From: Oscillospiraceae bacterium
GTDB taxonomy: Bacteria > Bacillota > Clostridia > Oscillospirales > Ruminococcaceae
Reading direction: 5' to 3'
Assembly (NCBI GenBank): GCA_003516865.1
Contig: DPBR01000013.1
Coordinates: forward strand, 1,077-27,679
Length of the DNA stretch: 26,603 nucleotides
Shown piece by piece: positions 15,287-21,867 of this stretch; the first letter of the stretch is position 1; each line of letters begins with the position of its first letter. A model generated the notes under the pieces. The model saw only the letters and a program-made list of their open reading frames with translations. It was not told the origin of the DNA and made no database searches. The position numbers and the translations under genes were made by a program.

Positions 15287-16935
15287 TTCGTTCCACCGCC
15301 TTCCGGAAAAAATACAAGCTGCTGATATTCGCCGTCTTTCTCATACAGCGCGTTGTTTTTATGTGCAAGTGCGGATAAGTCGGCATTGCAGCGAATATTC
15401 AGCGAAAGACGAAGATAACCGATGTCCGCAAGACTGATATGGACGCTTTTCAAGTCGTACAGCGCATATTCAATGACCTCCTCATAAAAATCAAGCACGC
15501 TCGCGGCAATGCTCCCCTGAACCTCATTCAGCATATCGTCCATATACAAAATTCCTCTGATATCCAGAAGTTTCAGTATTTGTATCGACTCGGAAAACGC
15601 GTGTTCCAGCTCGCCCGACGATATCTTTCGTTCACGGTCGGCGAGCAGAGTCAGATGTTTGCGGCGTTTGATATAACAGCACAAGACTGCAATCTCCGCG
15701 AGCAGTTCCGACGATATTTCCGGAGAAGCTCCGCAGATTATCCGATATTCTTTCATCAGTACGGAGATACGGTCAATCTGCTTTTGCGTTGCTGAACGAA
15801 GCAGGTCGTAAAGGCGGTTCTGTTCTTCAACGGCACGGTGTTTCGCCTCGCGCTTGTATTCGTATCGCAGCAGATTGTTGCGTTCCTTCAGTTCTTCCGC
15901 AAGGCTCTCAGATTCCTCCCTCAGCTTCAACAGGGCAGATACGTCCTCAACCCACACGGCGTAACCGCCGCTTATAGGCATTGTGTGGAGCATATGCCCG
16001 TTATCCAATCTGACAGGTGATTTTGCGGCTTTTTTCATATTCGGCGATGATAAGGGTTCAGTGTTTATCGCCGCATATCGAACGTTGAATTCGTTATCGG
16101 TAATTTGCATAGATGTTCCGACCGATGAAGCGAACAGCTCCGCATAACGGCTGTTGGAATGTATATACCCGCAGGATATACAGGCTTCAAACGCCAGAAT
16201 ATACATAAGACTTTGGAATACGGCGACATCGCCGAAAAGATAACGCAGCCACGGAACACCGGCGTAATACAGCGCGGTATAAGCAATCGCCGCTGCAAAA
16301 GGAACAATCGGAAGCAGAAAACGGCTGCCGTGTTTCCGACATTTTATGCCCATAATTATCAGGGCTGTAACAGCGCAAACTACCTGCCATGATACCACAA
16401 GATAATATCCCCACGAGTAGCCGTGTTCTGAATCAGTCCATACGTCCGAATTTTTCGGAAAAGTAAATACAGCCTGATGTAAGTCGTTTGTCATAACCAA
16501 CAGAAATAACGCCGCGGATACCGCCCACAATATCCATACCGCACGAGGCAGGCGGTAATCGTCCCGACGTCCGAGGGACAGCGCAATAAGCACCGCCAGC
16601 GTCGGCACAAACAGCATCGGAAGATAGAATAAATACCACAGATAACGCAAGATATCCGGCTGTCGGAATATAAAATACTTCGCCGTGCGTACCATAAGCC
16701 AGAACACAAGAAGCGCCGCAGCGCCGGTAAGATACTTCCGCACCTGTTTCTGAACTATTCTGTGTCTGATTGAAAAACCCCAACCGGCAAACAGACCGAT
16801 ATAGATGAAGCTCCGAAAATATGAAAAAAGCGTCGGATTAAACGCGCCTTTTCCTAAAAAACGAAACGTATATGCAAATGCAATCGCAAGAATAAATATT
16901 CCTGCGGCTGTATTGAATTTCTTTTTCTCATGCAT
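15283..16935 (-). CDS. 7TM kinase-like sensor with degenerate catalytic domain
   Basis: A 550-residue membrane protein: about seven to eight N-terminal spans (to about residue 260) resembling the histidine-kinase N-terminal 7TM domain, a degenerate PAS-like part (about 275-335), a long coiled coil (about 335-400) and a C-terminal region of about 140 residues. That last part occupies the place of a kinase dimerisation and ATPase module, but I see no H-box, no N-box and no glycine-rich lid. It therefore looks like a receptor without its own catalytic activity that works with the true kinase overlapping it by four bases. The ATG at 16935 is chosen with GAGG ten bases upstream; the longer frame begins at a TTG too close to it. 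Confidence 0.8.
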   Translation of the reverse strand: MHEKKKFNTAAGIFILAIAFAYTFRFLGKGAFNPTLFSYFRSFIYIGLFAGWGFSIRHRIVQKQVRKYLTGAAALLVFWLMVRTAKYFIFRQPDILRYLWYLFYLPMLFVPTLAVLIALSLGRRDDYRLPRAVWILWAVSAALFLLVMTNDLHQAVFTFPKNSDVWTDSEHGYSWGYYLVVSWQVVCAVTALIIMGIKCRKHGSRFLLPIVPFAAAIAYTALYYAGVPWLRYLFGDVAVFQSLMYILAFEACISCGYIHSNSRYAELFASSVGTSMQITDNEFNVRYAAINTEPLSSPNMKKAAKSPVRLDNGHMLHTMPISGGYAVWVEDVSALLKLREESESLAEELKERNNLLRYEYKREAKHRAVEEQNRLYDLLRSATQKQIDRISVLMKEYRIICGASPEISSELLAEIAVLCCYIKRRKHLTLLADRERKISSGELEHAFSESIQILKLLDIRGILYMDDMLNEVQGSIAASVLDFYEEVIEYALYDLKSVHISLADIGYLRLSLNIRCNADLSALAHKNNALYEKDGEYQQLVFFPEGGGTK

Positions 16936-16970
16936 ATAAACCAAACCTCATTTTAATATACTCTTTTATA

Positions 16971-16999
16971 AGTATATCACAAAATTTGGATTACTGCAA
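16971..16999 (-). promoter_or_regulatory. Promoter of the three-gene signalling operon
   Basis: On the minus strand an extended -10 (TGA-TATACT, hexamer 16971-16976) lies 17 bases from a weak -35 TTGCAG (16994-16999). The leader is about 30 bases. Confidence 0.6.
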
Positions 17000-17073
17000 C
17001 ACCGAAATAACGAAAATTTAACAGCGCCGCCGGAACAAGCCTGAAGCAATTCCGATGCAAATTAACTCATATT

Positions 17074-17116
17074 AACAGAAAGAGGAAAGCAAATTGTCGC
17101 TTTCCTCGTTTTTATT
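17074..17116 (+). terminator. Terminator-like hairpin, copy 2 of repeated element
   Basis: GAGGAAAGC (17082-17090) and GCTTTCCTC (17099-17107) form a 9-bp stem followed by GTTTTTATTT on the plus strand. Flanks match the copy at 9160-9203. No plus-strand gene lies upstream, so this copy appears orphaned; on the minus strand the tail TTTCTGTTAA is a weaker terminator for the decayed exporter region. Confidence 0.7.
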
Positions 17117-17213
17117 TCACAGATTGAGTTCAAACATTTGTATTCCGTAAATAACGTACTTTCCTAAAAAGTCCCTCTGAGAAATCGATTTTCAGACGGA
17201 CAATCGCCGCAAG

Positions 17214-17399
17214 CTACTTTTTATAAAAGTGAAAATCGCAGCAATCCCCGCCGTAACCCAGCGTTTTTGTTCGCGTAAAGCCGATTTTTCTCAGCCCGCC
17301 GTATGTAACGTCGTCAACGTCGCAAAACAGCCGGCAAAGCTCCGCGCAGCCAAGGATGAGTTCGTGAGAGTTTTGGGCGTTATGACCGTATGATTTGTT
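17214..17399 (-). pseudogene. C-terminal remnant of L-2-amino-thiazoline-4-carboxylate hydrolase-like gene
   Basis: In a different frame from the truncated exporter, 61 codons run from just after a stop at 17400-17402 to a TAG at 17214-17216. The translation contains G-C-A-E-L-C-R-L-F-C-D-V-D and ends G-Y-G-G-D-C-C-D-F-H-F-Y-K-K. The Gly-Gly-x-x-Cys-Asp-Phe-x-Phe ending is what I recall for L-2-amino-thiazoline-4-carboxylic acid hydrolase family proteins (about 200 residues when intact). No start codon, ribosome site or N-terminal part is present. It is read as the tail of a gene whose front was deleted together with the end of the neighbouring exporter. Confidence 0.6.
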
Positions 17400-18328
17400 T
17401 CATAAATCATACTAAAAATAGCAAGCGAGGAAACGAAAAAGGCGAAGCCGGTAATTGTGCGGTGATGCCTTAGTACGAAAACGTCCGTCACGCCCTCGCC
17501 CGTGAACGCGAACGCCGCGATGATAATTGCCGCGAAAATGCCGTTTGCGGCGGTCGTAAACAGCGTCATCGGCAGCATCATATTTTTTGTATATCCGAGC
17601 GTCCACTTCTCGTATTCGTCAATCGCGCCCTTAAAGCGCTTGAACGTGTAAACGGTCTGTCCGAACGTCTTTACAACGGGTATTCCGCGGACATATTCAA
17701 CCGCTTCGGACGACATCGTTTCAAGCGCGTTCTGATACTGCTTCATATCAGCCGCCATTTTCGGTCCCATCATCAGCGTCCCCATAAGCGCAAACGCAAT
17801 CGCCGCAGGAATAAGGCAGATAAGACCAAGCCTCCAATCGAAATACATCATCATCGCAAGCAGACCTATGGGCGTCGCGATTGAAACCGCCTTGTCGGGC
17901 AGGTTATGAGCGAGAAATGTTTCGGTAGCCGCGGTCGATTCAACGACAATTCTGCGTATTTTTCCCGTGCCTTCCGCTTCCGCATAGCCGAGCGGCAGCT
18001 TCATAATATGCTCCATCATAGCCGTACGCATATTCGCCTGAACGCGGAACGCGGATTTGTGCGAACACATCAGCGCCACGATATAAACGAACAGCGAAAG
18101 CAGCGCAAATCCCACGGCTTCCCAGCCGTATCTGCTTATATTTACCGCTTCCGAGAAATTCGGGCGAACCTCAAGAATTTCCTTGATTATCCGCCAGATA
18201 TCATAAAACGGTATAAGAGCAATCCACGCGCTTATCGCCGCCAGCGCAAGCGAAATATAAGTCAGCCACTTATGCCCTCCCGCATAGTGCATAAGCACCG
18301 ATAACGAACTTTTCTTCTTTTGTTTCAC
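17291..18328 (-). pseudogene. ABC exporter, membrane domain only (ATPase domain lost)
   Basis: The first roughly 285 residues are a complete-looking ABC exporter membrane domain: six spans and the coupling-helix region V-R-G-I-P-V-V-K-T-F-G-Q-T near residue 220. Exporters of this kind are about 580 residues, with a C-terminal ATPase. Here homology stops after about T-D-V-F-V-L, followed by 60 unrelated residues in which the last 30 codons read the hydrolase remnant out of frame. No Walker A, signature or Walker B exists downstream. The start is GTG at 18328 with GGGAGG seven bases upstream. TetR-controlled exporters usually come as a pair; the partner is also missing. It is very likely non-functional, although the open frame could still be translated. 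Confidence 0.8.
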
Positions 18329-18347
18329 AACAAGACCTCCCGTTTTT

Positions 18348-18363
18348 GTTAGTCTGCGCTAAC
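18348..18363. promoter_or_regulatory. Inverted repeat between TetR and exporter genes
   Basis: GTTAG-tctgcg-CTAAC is a 5-6-5 dyad in the 61-base gap just ahead of the exporter's ribosome site. It could be a TetR-family operator, but it is not similar to the dyad at the tetR promoter, so the assignment is weak. Confidence 0.3.
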
Positions 18364-18389
18364 TATATGCGATATAAAAAGCAGTATTT

Positions 18390-19010
18390 CTACTGCTCAA
18401 TAATCTCAAAATTTGCGCCGAGAACCTTTGCCCAGCCCGCGAAACTGAATTCCAGAACGTTTTTCATAACGCTCCGCGCTTCGTCGTAGCTCAGCCCGTG
18501 GGATACGACCTCATAAATATAATGCCAGCCCACCCTGCAAACGACGTGGATAAAAAATCCGCTCACTTTTCGTCCGTTTTCGGCAAATTGCTCGACAAAC
18601 TTCTTGTAGCTGCTTTCTTCAATCTCAGCGAGCTTATCGATAAAATGCTCATACTCCGTGCCCGCCGAACGGCAGAAGATAAGCCGAAATTCATCGAAAT
18701 TATCATAGATATATTTCAGCACGGCTTCCGTTCCCTCGTCGCCCATCGCGGCGGCAACGGCGGCATTTCCGCACTTTTCGGCTTCTCCGATACTGTCGAG
18801 ATACATCTTCATCAGACCGTCCGCCACAGGCTTCACCACGGCGGAAAACAGCCCCGACTTATCGCCGAACCGCGTATAAATCGAGTTTGTGCTGACGCCG
18901 CTGTCGGCGGAAATTCTTCGCAGATTTGCGTTTTGGAAGCCGTATTCGAGAAATTCCTTTTTCGCGCTTTCAATAAGCGCTTCGGTTACGCCCGCGCTTT
19001 CTTTTCTCAT
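18390..19010 (-). CDS. TetR-family transcriptional regulator
   Basis: A 206-residue repressor with an N-terminal helix-turn-helix (about 8-55: A-L-I-E-S-A-K-K-E-F-L-E-Y-G-F, then I-S-A-D-S-G-V-S-T-N-S-I-Y-T-R-F-G) and a helical ligand-binding domain. The helix motif S-I-Y-T-R-F-G-D-K-S-G-L-F is the typical end of the TetR DNA-binding unit. AGGCGGTG precedes the ATG by about five bases. It has its own near-consensus promoter with a dyad over the -10, suggesting autorepression. The gene it would control directly downstream, an ABC exporter, is truncated, so the regulator may now be an orphan. Confidence 0.9.
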   Translation of the reverse strand: MRKESAGVTEALIESAKKEFLEYGFQNANLRRISADSGVSTNSIYTRFGDKSGLFSAVVKPVADGLMKMYLDSIGEAEKCGNAAVAAAMGDEGTEAVLKYIYDNFDEFRLIFCRSAGTEYEHFIDKLAEIEESSYKKFVEQFAENGRKVSGFFIHVVCRVGWHYIYEVVSHGLSYDEARSVMKNVLEFSFAGWAKVLGANFEIIEQ

Positions 19011-19028
19011 TTCACACCGCCTTAATTA

Positions 19029-19043
19029 AATAACAACGTTATT
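19029..19043. promoter_or_regulatory. Candidate TetR autoregulatory operator
   Basis: AATAAC-aac-GTTATT is a 6-3-6 dyad that overlaps the -10 hexamer of the tetR promoter (19041-19046) and covers the transcription start, where binding would block RNA polymerase. Confidence 0.5.
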
Positions 19044-19069
19044 ATAACACAGTTATTTTAATTTGTCGA
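19041..19069 (-). promoter_or_regulatory. Promoter of the tetR gene
   Basis: On the minus strand TCGACA (19064-19069) and TATAAT (19041-19046) are exactly 17 bases apart. Confidence 0.75.
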
Positions 19070-19106
19070 TAGCATAAAAAATTTTTTCCAAACCCAAGCG
19101 CCAAAA

Positions 19107-19141
19107 ACAGCTTTCGGCGAAAAACACACAGCGAAAGCTGT
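19107..19141 (-). terminator. Hairpin upstream of the tetR promoter
   Basis: ACAGCTTTCG and CGAAAGCTGT are perfect 10-base arms with a 15-base loop. On the minus strand the stem is followed by TTTTGGCG. It may stop leftward read-through into tetR; the long loop and short T-run make this uncertain. Confidence 0.4.
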
Positions 19142-19432
19142 CTATGATTATTGCGCTTGCGGCTGCGGCGGGATTTGCACATCTTGCGGGCGCGAGAACC
19201 TTCTAGACGGATTTATCGCGGCGACGTTTTAAAGGAATACTCGCAAAAATAGTTTCACGTCAAGGATTGCCCGCCGATAATATCCGTTTTTCTTGTGTTC
19301 TCCGCTTTGTCTGGACTTATCGCGATGATGATAGGCGGATAACAGTGAAGCGGGATAATTCAGAACGAACGAGAATTAACGTGAAAAAAATATGCAAATT
19401 TGCGGAGTTATTTGGTCAAAATTTAACAGAAA

Positions 19433-19462
19433 AGCGGCGCATTTCTGACAAAATGCGCCGCT
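19433..19462 (-). terminator. Terminator of the hemerythrin gene
   Basis: A 12-bp perfect stem (AGCGGCGCATTT / AAATGCGCCGCT) with a 6-base loop is followed on the minus strand by TTTCTGTTAAATTTT. A second short hairpin, GCCCGC-aaa-GCGGGC at 19487-19501, lies between it and the stop codon. Confidence 0.85.
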
Positions 19463-19529
19463 CAGTCTGTCGAAAAAATCGAATTTGCCCGCAAAGCGGG
19501 CGTTTTAAATCCGTTTTCCGCCGCTTTTT

Positions 19530-19925
19530 TTACTTATTCAGAAATGCGCCGAGTTTCTTGTCCTCGGAGCGAATGTGGCTCACAAGCAGGCTCACATGAG
19601 CGTTGAACTTCGCAAGGTCTGCAATGCTGATATTATCCGACATTCCCGACGTTATCTCACGAAGCGTCTGCTTGTATTTTTCGTGGAAAGCTTTGTGAGC
19701 TTCATAGCCGGGATATCCGCTCTTTTTCTGTAGCTGCTCCTCGTGCGCAAAGTGACGCTCAACATAGTCGTTCAAGAACTTCACGGTTTCGCTCATCTTG
19801 GCGCGGCCCTTACCCTCTTCGCACGCCTCAAGCAGCGAATTTACCGCATTCAGCAGCTCGCGGTGCTCGTTATCTATGGTGAGGTTTCCTGTTTCAAGGT
19901 CTTTTGTAAATTCGTATTTTTTCAT
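19530..19925 (-). CDS. Bacteriohemerythrin
   Basis: A 131-residue cytoplasmic four-helix protein that binds O2 at a non-haem di-iron site. All expected ligands are present: H21 (D-N-E-H), H58 and E62 (H-F-A-H-E-E), H77 and H81 (H-K-A-F-H), H117 and D122 (H-I-R-S-E-D). Length is normal. In anaerobes such proteins are thought to store, deliver or sense oxygen or to help iron handling. The gene stands alone with its own promoter (19979-20007) and terminator. The AAGGAG site is about 13 bases from the ATG, farther than usual, and a closer out-of-frame ATG lies between, so translation may be inefficient. Confidence 0.95.
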   Translation of the reverse strand: MKKYEFTKDLETGNLTIDNEHRELLNAVNSLLEACEEGKGRAKMSETVKFLNDYVERHFAHEEQLQKKSGYPGYEAHKAFHEKYKQTLREITSGMSDNISIADLAKFNAHVSLLVSHIRSEDKKLGAFLNK

Positions 19926-19978
19926 CGCTTCTCATTTTCTCCTTTTCAAAATTGTTTAACGTATACTTTTCTGCATTT

Positions 19979-20007
19979 ATTATAACACATCATCGCCAAA
20001 AATTCAA
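19979..20007 (-). promoter_or_regulatory. Promoter of the hemerythrin gene
   Basis: On the minus strand TTGAAT (20002-20007) and TATAAT (19979-19984) are 17 bases apart, close to the sigma-A ideal. Confidence 0.75.
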
Positions 20008-20042
20008 GCGGTTTTTACGGTTGTTTTAATTCACTCGCAGCA

Positions 20043-20102
20043 TTATTTTTTTCGCAGATATGTCAGCTCTTTTTCACCGTATTCAAATCGGAAATTGCGT
20101 AT
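20043..20102 (-). pseudogene. Possible N-terminal scrap of a DNA-3-methyladenine glycosylase gene
   Basis: In one minus frame, a stretch R-N-F-R-F-E-Y-G-E-K-E-L-T-Y-L-R-K-K ends at a TAA at 20043-20045. From memory this matches the N-terminus of DNA-3-methyladenine glycosylase (AlkA-type) proteins of Clostridia (F-x-Y-G-x-x-E-I-x-Y-L-K-x-K-D). The codon at the expected start is ATA, there is no ribosome site, and nothing of the rest of the gene follows. It is best read as a remnant; the match is short and unverified. Confidence 0.35.
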
Positions 20103-20138
20103 GTTGACAGAAGCAGGCGGTGCGCTTCGCTCAAACAA

Positions 20139-20157
20139 GGTTTTTAGAGGTGACCTT
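20139..20157 (+). repeat. 19-base dispersed repeat, copy B
   Basis: ggtttttagaggtgacctt matches 21-39 at 18 of 19 positions and contains the palindrome AGGTNACCT. Here there is no promoter beside it. It may mark the edge of a mobile or repeated segment carrying the acetyltransferase gene, but no second boundary is visible. Confidence 0.5.
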
Positions 20158-20373
20158 AAATTGCTTGCTCCACACTTAGGACAGGTCCTCCAATCCGCGC
20201 ACTCTTTGGCAAATAGCCTTCTGAGTCATTTCTAAGCTTAACTTCAAACTCCGTGCAATAAAAGCTGCGTTCTCTGTCAAGACGAGGAATATAAAATTCA
20301 CGTTTTTTAAGACCAATTCCCCGCAAAACAGCCCATTTTTTCCGCACATTCGGCGCAATGTGTGGTTTTGGGA

Positions 20374-20402
20374 TTGACAAAAGCGCGAGTTTGTGGTATA
20401 AT
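20374..20402 (+). promoter_or_regulatory. Perfect consensus sigma-A promoter of the acetyltransferase gene
   Basis: TTGACA (20374-20379), a 17-base spacer and TATAAT (20397-20402) match the sigma-A consensus at every position, implying strong constitutive transcription. Confidence 0.9.
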
Positions 20403-20457
20403 GAGTATGTGATGGCTGTTAATCTGCCCGACAAAACGAAATTTGAAGAGGTAATCT

Positions 20458-20931
20458 ATGGACTATACGATTAGAAATATAAGAGAAGCTGAATATAAAA
20501 TATTAAGCGATTTTTTATATGAGGCAATATTTATTCCCGAAGGTGTCAAAGCACCTCCAAAAGATATTATTAATAAACCTGAACTACAGGTGTATATATC
20601 AGATTTTGGAAAGCATAGTGGAGATTACTGTCTTGTTGCAGAGTCTGACAAAAAAATAGTGGGTGCCGTATGGGTTCGGATTATGAATGATTATGGTCAT
20701 GTTGATAATGAAACTCCATCTTTTGCAATATCATTATTCCCGGAATACAGAAACCATGGAATAGGAACTGCTTTGATGAAATCAATGATTGAACTACTGA
20801 AAACAGAAAAATATAAGCAAGCATCACTTGCCGTTCAAAAAACAAACTATGCAGTTAATATGTACAAGAATGTTGGATTTGAAATAATTGATGAAAACGA
20901 AGAAGAATACATTATGATATGTAAGCTTTAA
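20458..20931 (+). CDS. GNAT-family N-acetyltransferase
   Basis: A 157-residue acetyl-CoA-dependent transferase. The acetyl-CoA loop of motif A is R-N-H-G-I-G (98-103), preceded by a beta-bulge strand (F-A-I-S-L-F-P-E-Y); the C-terminal N-Y-A-V-N-M-Y-K-N-V-G-F is the usual GNAT motif B. The substrate is unknown. Codon use is strikingly AT-rich compared with the GC-rich third positions of its neighbours, which points to recent acquisition. GAGG lies seven bases before the ATG. It has a perfect consensus promoter and a terminator, so it forms an independent cassette inserted between sporulation and hemerythrin genes. It might be a resistance-type acetyltransferase, but nothing proves it. Confidence 0.9.
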   Translation: MDYTIRNIREAEYKILSDFLYEAIFIPEGVKAPPKDIINKPELQVYISDFGKHSGDYCLVAESDKKIVGAVWVRIMNDYGHVDNETPSFAISLFPEYRNHGIGTALMKSMIELLKTEKYKQASLAVQKTNYAVNMYKNVGFEIIDENEEEYIMICKL

Positions 20932-20969
20932 TTCGTCAAATTCCCGTTTATCGAGCATTTTAACACACT

Positions 20970-20999
20970 AAAGGAGCAGCCCGCCGCGGCTGCTCCTTT
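20970..20999. terminator. Terminator between convergent acetyltransferase and sigK-like genes
   Basis: A 12-bp stem (AAAGGAGCAGCC / GGCTGCTCCTTT) with a 6-base loop lies between the two convergent stop codons. T-runs are short on both sides (TTTC on plus, TTTAGTG on minus), so function is probable but not strong. Confidence 0.75.
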
Positions 21000-21015
21000 C
21001 TCGCAAAAGCGCACT

Positions 21016-21723
21016 TCATCTCCCCCGCTCGAACCTCCCGCGCAGCTTTTCAAGCGCCTTTTTCTCAATCCGAGAAATATAGGAGCGCGAGATACCGAGC
21101 TGTTTTGCGATTTCACGCTGGGTCATCGGTCGGCAAATCCGCCCGTTTTCATCGGCGACGCCGTATCTCTTGCAGATAATTTCACGTTCACGCTCGTCTA
21201 ACTCTTCGGCGATGAACCGATACAGCTTCTCCGAGTCGATTTTCAGCTCCGCAAGCTGCTCAACATTGATATCGCTCGAAATAATATCCTCAATTGTGAG
21301 CGCATTTCCCTCCGCGTCGCTTTCGATAGGCTCGCTGATGTAGAGTTCGGTTTGCTTGTGCTTCATCTTGCGGAAGTGCATTTTAATCTGGTTATCTATG
21401 CACCTCGAAGCGTAAGTTGAAAACCTGTTATTCTGCGAGCAGTCGAATGTTTCCGCGGCGCGGATAAGCCCGATTGTACCGATTGAAACGAGGTCGTCGG
21501 GGTCCTTACAGTCGGGATATTTTTTGTTGACGATATAAGCGACAAGCCGCAGGTTGTGTACAATAAGCTTGTCGCGCGCCTCTGAATCGCCTTCCGCGAC
21601 CTTTTTAAGGCACTCGGCTTCTTCTTTTCGTGAAAGCTGCTTCGGGAAATTATTCCTGCCCTCGAAATGCAGTCCGAAAAACAGCAAATTCTGAAGCGCC
21701 AGTTTAATCAGCAAAAGTCCCAT
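21016..21723 (-). CDS. sigK: Sporulation sigma factor, sigma-K-like
   Basis: A 235-residue sigma-70-family factor most like SigK. A hydrophobic N-terminal stretch (I-K-L-A-L-Q-N-L-L-F-F-G-L, about 6-18) resembles the pro-sequence removed by SpoIVFB, followed by N-F-P-K-Q-L-S. Region 2 has D-D-L-V-S-I-G-T-I-G-L-I-R-A and Y-A-S-R-C-I-D-N-Q-I; region 4 has M-T-Q-R-E-I-A-K-Q-L-G-I-S-R-S-Y-I-S-R. Sigma-K drives late mother-cell genes in spore formation. The gene is whole, with no skin-type interruption. AGAGGTG lies about six bases before the ATG. A candidate sigma-E promoter lies at 21750-21779. SigE is the nearest alternative, but no spoIIGA or sigG neighbour is seen. Confidence 0.88.
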   Translation of the reverse strand: MGLLLIKLALQNLLFFGLHFEGRNNFPKQLSRKEEAECLKKVAEGDSEARDKLIVHNLRLVAYIVNKKYPDCKDPDDLVSIGTIGLIRAAETFDCSQNNRFSTYASRCIDNQIKMHFRKMKHKQTELYISEPIESDAEGNALTIEDIISSDINVEQLAELKIDSEKLYRFIAEELDEREREIICKRYGVADENGRICRPMTQREIAKQLGISRSYISRIEKKALEKLRGRFERGR

Positions 21724-21749
21724 AACACACCTCTCAAACGTTTTTTACC

Positions 21750-21779
21750 ATTCTATTTCGGTGCGCTTGGGCAATATTC
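21750..21779 (-). promoter_or_regulatory. Candidate sigma-E promoter of the sigK-like gene
   Basis: On the minus strand GAATATT (21773-21779) and AATAGAAT (21750-21757) are 15 bases apart, resembling the sigma-E pattern (GxATATT, then CATACAxT). This fits the known control of sigK by sigma-E, but the -10 match is partial. Confidence 0.35.
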
Positions 21780-21867
21780 GACAGCGCGCAAAAAAACGCC
21801 GTTTTTCCGTCATATCCGAGCGATTTTGTCCATATATTATACAAAAAATCGGACAAAGGAGCAAGCT

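Larger units (their letters stand above)
16936..17290. other. Intergenic region with orphan hairpin and gene scrap
   Basis: It holds the signalling-operon promoter (16971-16999), a terminator-like hairpin (17074-17116) and, from 17214, the 3' part of a broken hydrolase-like gene. No intact gene is seen. Confidence 0.5.
19011..19529. other. 519-base region between tetR and hemerythrin genes
   Basis: Besides the tetR promoter, the 10-base-arm hairpin and two hairpins near the hemerythrin stop, only short broken plus-strand frames are seen. One, at about 19257-19340, would encode a hydrophobic tail (P-P-I-I-S-V-F-L-V-F-S-A-L-S-G-L-I) like the last span of a membrane protein, but it lacks a start. 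It looks like decayed coding DNA, not a gene. Confidence 0.4.
19926..20457. other. 532-base region upstream of the acetyltransferase gene
   Basis: It holds the hemerythrin promoter, the glycosylase-like scrap, copy B of the 19-base repeat (20139-20157) and the perfect consensus promoter at 20374-20402. Between 20158 and 20370 a 92-codon leftward frame exists but starts at TTG without a ribosome site and lies opposite the promoter; it is treated as non-coding or decayed sequence. Confidence 0.45.

Noticed and set aside
19070..19240. Cys-rich plus-strand frame (with the pattern C-A-C-G-C-G-G-I-C-T-S-C) between tetR and hemerythrin genes
   Set aside because: There is no start codon or ribosome site in the frame before the cysteines and it spans a strong inverted repeat, so a peptide product is not supported.
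19267..19599. 110-codon plus-strand frame overlapping the hemerythrin end
   Set aside because: It starts without a ribosome site, crosses two hairpins and overlaps the hemerythrin gene antisense.
20156..20434. 92-codon minus-strand frame ahead of the acetyltransferase
   Set aside because: It begins at TTG without a ribosome site, opposes a perfect promoter and matches nothing I recognise. It may be decayed sequence but is not supported as a gene.
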